From: Nitrospirota bacterium
Lineage (GTDB): Bacteria > Nitrospinota_A > UBA7883
Direction: 5' to 3'
Assembly: GCA_011052055.1 (NCBI GenBank)
Contig: DRJW01000077.1
Coordinates: 1-8,712 of the forward strand
Length of the DNA: 8,712 nucleotides
Below are positions 6,357 through 8,712 of the stretch, piece by piece (positions within the stretch are counted from its first letter, which is position 1; each line of letters opens with the position of its first letter). The notes under the pieces were generated by a model. That model searched no databases. It was not told where the DNA came from and saw nothing but the letters and a program-made list of their open reading frames with translations. The position numbers and the translations under genes were made by a program.

Positions 6357-7058
6357 ATGAGCGGTTCCATTAGCAATTTAATCCAGACCATTTCGGTGAT
6401 GGCCTTGCCGGTGATCCTGGCGGTGGCGCTTCATGAGGTGGCTCATGGATACGTGGCGTGGATAAAAGGGGACGACACCGCAAAGCGGATGGGCCGGATC
6501 ACGCTCAATCCGATCGCCCACATCCACTGGTTCGGCACGATAGTCCTGCCGATCACGTTTTACATGGCGTCCGGTTTTCTTTTTGCGTTCGCAAAACCAG
6601 TGCCGGTAAATTTCCAGAACCTCCACAATCCGAAAAAAGATATGGTTTGGGTGGCCGCGGCAGGGCCGATTACCAACCTTATTCTTGCGGTGATCTCCGC
6701 GCTGATCCTGAAAATAATAATCTGGCTCAACCCGGAGGCTTCCAGCGTGGCTTATTCAAACATTTTGAGTCACAACACAAGTTTTGCGGGAGCGTTCATC
6801 GTGCCGGTGATATACATGCTCCATTTCTCGGTTTTGCTTAACATTGTGCTGTGCGTGATTAACCTCATCCCTGTCCCCCCGGCCGACGGCGGCAGAATCG
6901 TGACCGGCCTGCTCCCCGACAAGCATGCGATGGCTTACGCCAAAATGGAGCCTTACGGTTTTTTTATCCTGATTTTTATTCTGCTTATCAATCCTTTAAA
7001 CATTCTGAACTGGACTATCTACCCGCTGATCGGCGGGATACTAAAGCTACTGCTTTGA
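6357..7058 (+). CDS. Site-2 (M50 family) intramembrane metalloprotease
   Basis: This small polytopic inner-membrane zinc protease has 233 residues from this start. Numbering from a TTG three codons upstream (6348), the zinc-binding H29-E30-V-A-H33 lies in the first helix. GPITN is at 106-110, and the third zinc ligand region NLIPVPPADGG places Asp at 180. Hydrophobic segments fall near residues 15-37, 60-82, 103-126, 148-175 and 203-235. There is no PDZ domain, so it belongs to the short class of site-2 proteases. These cut membrane-spanning segments of anti-sigma factors or other proteins; the substrate here is not evident. I chose the ATG at 6357 over the TTG at 6348. Neither has a convincing ribosome binding site, though GGTGAAG lies about 10 bases before the TTG. 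It is followed by trpS on the same strand, a pairing I recall from other bacteria. Confidence 0.9.
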   Translation: MSGSISNLIQTISVMALPVILAVALHEVAHGYVAWIKGDDTAKRMGRITLNPIAHIHWFGTIVLPITFYMASGFLFAFAKPVPVNFQNLHNPKKDMVWVAAAGPITNLILAVISALILKIIIWLNPEASSVAYSNILSHNTSFAGAFIVPVIYMLHFSVLLNIVLCVINLIPVPPADGGRIVTGLLPDKHAMAYAKMEPYGFFILIFILLINPLNILNWTIYPLIGGILKLLL

Positions 7059-7066
7059 GGATCCCG
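7034..7066 (+). terminator. Two-part hairpin over the protease stop codon
   Basis: CGGGAT (7034-7039) pairs with ATCCCG (7061-7066), and inside it AAAGC (7043-7047) pairs with GCTTT (7052-7056) around a TACT loop. The protease TGA lies within the structure. The downstream tail GCTTTATATAAATATTGTTTT is T-rich but interrupted, so it could be a leaky terminator or an RNA-processing hairpin between the protease and trpS. Confidence 0.35.
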
Positions 7067-7125
7067 GCTTTATATAAATATTGTTTTCTGATATATCTTC
7101 ATACCTATAAATTCCGGGTAACCTT

Positions 7126-8139
7126 ATGACCGATAAGAAGCGAGTTCTTTCAGGAATGCAGACCACGGGAAAGTTGCATCTTGGAAACCTTCTTGGCGCG
7201 CTTAATAACTGGGTCTCGATGCAAGATGAGTTCGAGTGCTATTATTTCGCCGCAGACTGGCACACGCTGGCCACAAGCTATGAAGACACGAACGATTTGG
7301 CTGATAACCTGGCCGATCTGGGTGTGAACTGGCTAAGCGCCGGGCTCGATCCGGGAAAAAGCGTCCTCTTTGTCCAGTCGCTTGTGCCGGAGCACGCCGT
7401 CCTTCACCTTCTATTGTCCATGCTTACTCCGATCTCCTGGCTGGAAAGGGTGCCAAGCTACAAGGAAAAACTTCAGCAGGTGGTAAACAAAGACCTGAGC
7501 ATGTACGGATTTCTCGGATACCCGGTTCTGCAGGCGGCTGATATTGTCATCTACAAGGCGCATTTCGTGCCGGTGGGGATCGACCAGCTTCCCCATCTTG
7601 AGCTGACCCGTGAGATCGTCCGCAGGTTCCACGACACATACAAACGCAAGGTCTTCATAGAGCCAGAGGGGAAGATGAGCGAAGTGCCGAAACTGCCCGG
7701 TGTAGACGGCAGGAAGATGAGCAAGTCTTACGGTAACGCCATATACCTTTCCGATTCCTCCAAAGAGATGAAAACGAAAATTTTAAACATCGTCACCGAC
7801 CCGGCCAGGGTGCGAAAAACCGATCCGGGCGACCCGGAGAAATGTGTAGCCTACAGTTTCCACAAAGTGTTCTCGCCGGATGATGAGAACGAGCTGACCA
7901 TCAAAGAGTGTAAATCCGCCGGGCGCGGATGCGTCGATTGCAAGAAATTTCTATCTGTAAATATATTTAAATATCTTGAGCCGATTCTCGAAAAACGGGC
8001 CTACTGGGAACAACGGCCAAAAGAAGTCTACGACATCCTTAAAGCAGGCTCCGAAAAAGCCCGCAAAGTTGCTAAACAGACCCTCGCCGAAGCGGAAGAC
8101 GCGATCGGGTTTAGTTATTCGAAGAAACTGTTGGGTTGA
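7126..8139 (+). CDS. trpS: Tryptophanyl-tRNA synthetase, with a predicted iron-sulfur motif
   Basis: This cytosolic class I aminoacyl-tRNA synthetase charges tRNA-Trp with tryptophan using ATP. The protein has 337 residues, a normal length. The Rossmann-fold signature is in SGMQTTGKLHLGN (9-21; the HIGH-like element is HLGN at 18-21). The second ATP motif, KMSKS, is at 197-201 within GRKMSKSYGNAIYLSD. The middle contains the family's GYPVLQAADI (131-140) and the conserved VPVGIDQLPHLELTREI (148-164). Four cysteines, C240, C262, C269 and C272, are spaced C-x21-C-x6-C-x2-C. This is almost the arrangement that holds a [4Fe-4S] cluster in Thermotoga maritima TrpRS. GGGTAA is the nearest weak ribosome binding site. 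It lies 67 bases after the site-2 protease gene on the same strand, with a hairpin in the junction. TATAAA at 7106 has no well-spaced -35 box, so I do not claim a separate promoter. Confidence 0.97.
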   Translation: MTDKKRVLSGMQTTGKLHLGNLLGALNNWVSMQDEFECYYFAADWHTLATSYEDTNDLADNLADLGVNWLSAGLDPGKSVLFVQSLVPEHAVLHLLLSMLTPISWLERVPSYKEKLQQVVNKDLSMYGFLGYPVLQAADIVIYKAHFVPVGIDQLPHLELTREIVRRFHDTYKRKVFIEPEGKMSEVPKLPGVDGRKMSKSYGNAIYLSDSSKEMKTKILNIVTDPARVRKTDPGDPEKCVAYSFHKVFSPDDENELTIKECKSAGRGCVDCKKFLSVNIFKYLEPILEKRAYWEQRPKEVYDILKAGSEKARKVAKQTLAEAEDAIGFSYSKKLLG

Positions 8140-8181
8140 ATATCTGACCGGTTCGTTTGAATTGTAATGCCCTATCCCCAG

Positions 8182-8202
8182 ACCCCGGCTCAAGGCCGGG
8201 GT
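8182..8202. repeat. REP-like GC palindrome after trpS
   Basis: ACCCCGGC-TCAAG-GCCGGGGT forms a perfect 8-bp stem around a 5-base loop, located 43 bases after the trpS stop. No U-tract follows on either strand, so it is not a classic intrinsic terminator, though it could stabilise the trpS transcript end. Palindromes of this form (CCCCGG...CCGGGG next to GTGACA) are typical of dispersed extragenic elements. Its copy number in this genome cannot be seen from the window. Confidence 0.55.
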
Positions 8203-8267
8203 GACACGATGCGGCTAGTGTGACACGGATGCGGCTAGTGTGACACGGATGCGGCTAGGGTGACATG
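8201..8267 (+). repeat. Tandem array of a 20-base unit (3 full copies plus a partial)
   Basis: The unit GTGACACGGATGCGGCTAGT occurs at 8201-8219 (one G missing, 19 bases), 8220-8239 (20 bases) and 8240-8259 (last base G). It is followed by a broken start of a fourth copy, GTGACATG, at 8260-8267. The first copy begins at the last base of the GC palindrome. Near-identity suggests recent slippage expansion. The units are adjacent with no spacers, so this is not a CRISPR array, and there is no sign of coding. Confidence 0.85.
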
Positions 8268-8355
8268 TTGTGGTCGGGGCGTATAGCTGACATAGAAATT
8301 CAAAATATTTCCCAAAAATCCCGCGCTCCTGTCCGTTCTCATTATAGATGGCTGA

Positions 8356-8369
8356 AATTGCGCGCAATT
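8356..8369. promoter_or_regulatory. Perfect 14-bp palindrome upstream of the gspC-like gene
   Basis: AATTGCGCGCAATT is a perfect inverted repeat ending 14 bases before the ATG of the downstream gene. It could be an operator for a dimeric regulator or a short mRNA hairpin. No other copy was noticed in the window, and no cognate regulator can be named. Confidence 0.35.
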
Positions 8370-8383
8370 AACGGAACTGATAA

Positions 8384-8712
8384 ATGATTGAAAAAGTTAG
8401 GATACCTAAACGGGCGTGGATGCTGATCCACCTGACGTTGATCGTCTGGATCGCATACATTCTCTCCGGGACAATAAACAATCAGTTGGCTCAATATATT
8501 GAGCAAGCTTACAACAAAAGCTCTGCCATCATATCGCCCAAGGCGGCGCGGCCTTTCGTAAAGCGCCCGGATAACTATTTTTCCATCGTGCAACGCAACA
8601 TATTTAATTCCAGCCAGGTTTTAAAGCTCCCCGAAGACGGCCTCGGCGCTCCCGGAGGCCTTGGCTCTGCTACCGCTCCCATTGAGAGAGCCCCCAAAAC
8701 CACTCTAAACCT
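8384..8712 (+). CDS. GspC-like type II secretion protein (N-terminal part, cut by window edge)
   Basis: The frame starting at ATG 8384 stays open to the window end and gives 109 residues. It has a short basic N-terminus (MIEKVRIPKR), one membrane helix at about residues 11-28, then a polar periplasmic stretch. FSIVQRNIFNSSQV (66-79) matches the start of the homology region of GspC/PilP-type proteins, in which an [IL]-x-x-x-[NH]-[IL]-F segment is typical. After it comes a Gly/Pro/Ala-rich linker (82-105). GspC links the inner-membrane platform to the GspD secretin in type II secretion. GGA lies about 9 bases before the start. The rest of the gene and any gspD neighbour lie beyond the window. 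The assignment rests on topology and one motif; a PilP-like or other pilus-assembly protein is possible. Confidence 0.75.
   Translation, partial: MIEKVRIPKRAWMLIHLTLIVWIAYILSGTINNQLAQYIEQAYNKSSAIISPKAARPFVKRPDNYFSIVQRNIFNSSQVLKLPEDGLGAPGGLGSATAPIERAPKTTLN

Noticed and set aside
7059..7125. T-box or tryptophan riboswitch/attenuator ahead of trpS
   Set aside because: The 67-base gap is too short and lacks a T-box sequence or a Trp-rich leader peptide.
8201..8267. CRISPR array
   Set aside because: The units are directly adjacent 19-20 base copies without spacers, and no cas gene is present.
8342..8593. 83-residue minus-strand open frame at the right edge
   Set aside because: It is antisense to the gspC-like gene, which has a membrane helix and homology-region motif.

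Overview
The window reads as a chromosomal segment of a Gram-negative bacterium of roughly even base composition. The signs are an N-terminal type II secretion GspC-like protein at the right edge, two large RND/MMPL inner-membrane transporters and a YcgR-like PilZ protein. The ferredoxin-nitroreductase fusion and the style of TrpRS fit a Desulfobacterota/Nitrospinota-type anaerobe or microaerophile, but the taxonomic placement is inference only.

Left half (1-5325, minus strand). A tightly spaced cluster runs right to left: a TetR-family regulator (5221-4634), a complete 764-residue MMPL/RND exporter (4555-2261), a cytosolic protein joining a dicluster ferredoxin to a flavin nitroreductase (2205-1339), and a second, paralogous MMPL/RND exporter that runs off the window (1295 to 1). 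Gaps are 78, 55 and 43 bases, so one operon is likely. Two 22-bp imperfect palindromes share an identical left arm, TGAATATT on the minus strand. One lies just upstream of tetR and the other lies between tetR and the first exporter, which makes them the best candidates for the TetR operator. The arrangement suggests a ligand-responsive module that pairs reductive chemistry with export of a hydrophobic compound or lipid. The substrate cannot be read from sequence.

Middle (5304-6356). A minus-strand PilZ (c-di-GMP receptor-like) gene ends in a compact GC hairpin followed by a T-rich tail, which insulates it from the tetR operon downstream. A roughly 257-base AT-rich divergent spacer separates it from the plus-strand genes.

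Right half (6357-8712, plus strand). A small site-2 (M50) membrane protease gene is followed after 67 bases by trpS. The TrpRS carries four cysteines spaced C-x21-C-x6-C-x2-C, close to the iron-sulfur motif known from Thermotoga maritima TrpRS. A 244-base spacer after trpS holds a REP-like GC palindrome, three tandem copies of a 19-20 base unit, and a perfect 14-bp palindrome just before the start of a gspC-like gene cut by the window edge.

Most interesting items: the tetR-MMPL-ferredoxin/nitroreductase-MMPL operon with its paired operators, the Asp-for-Cys change in the ferredoxin, the iron-sulfur motif in TrpRS, and the repeat cluster after trpS.
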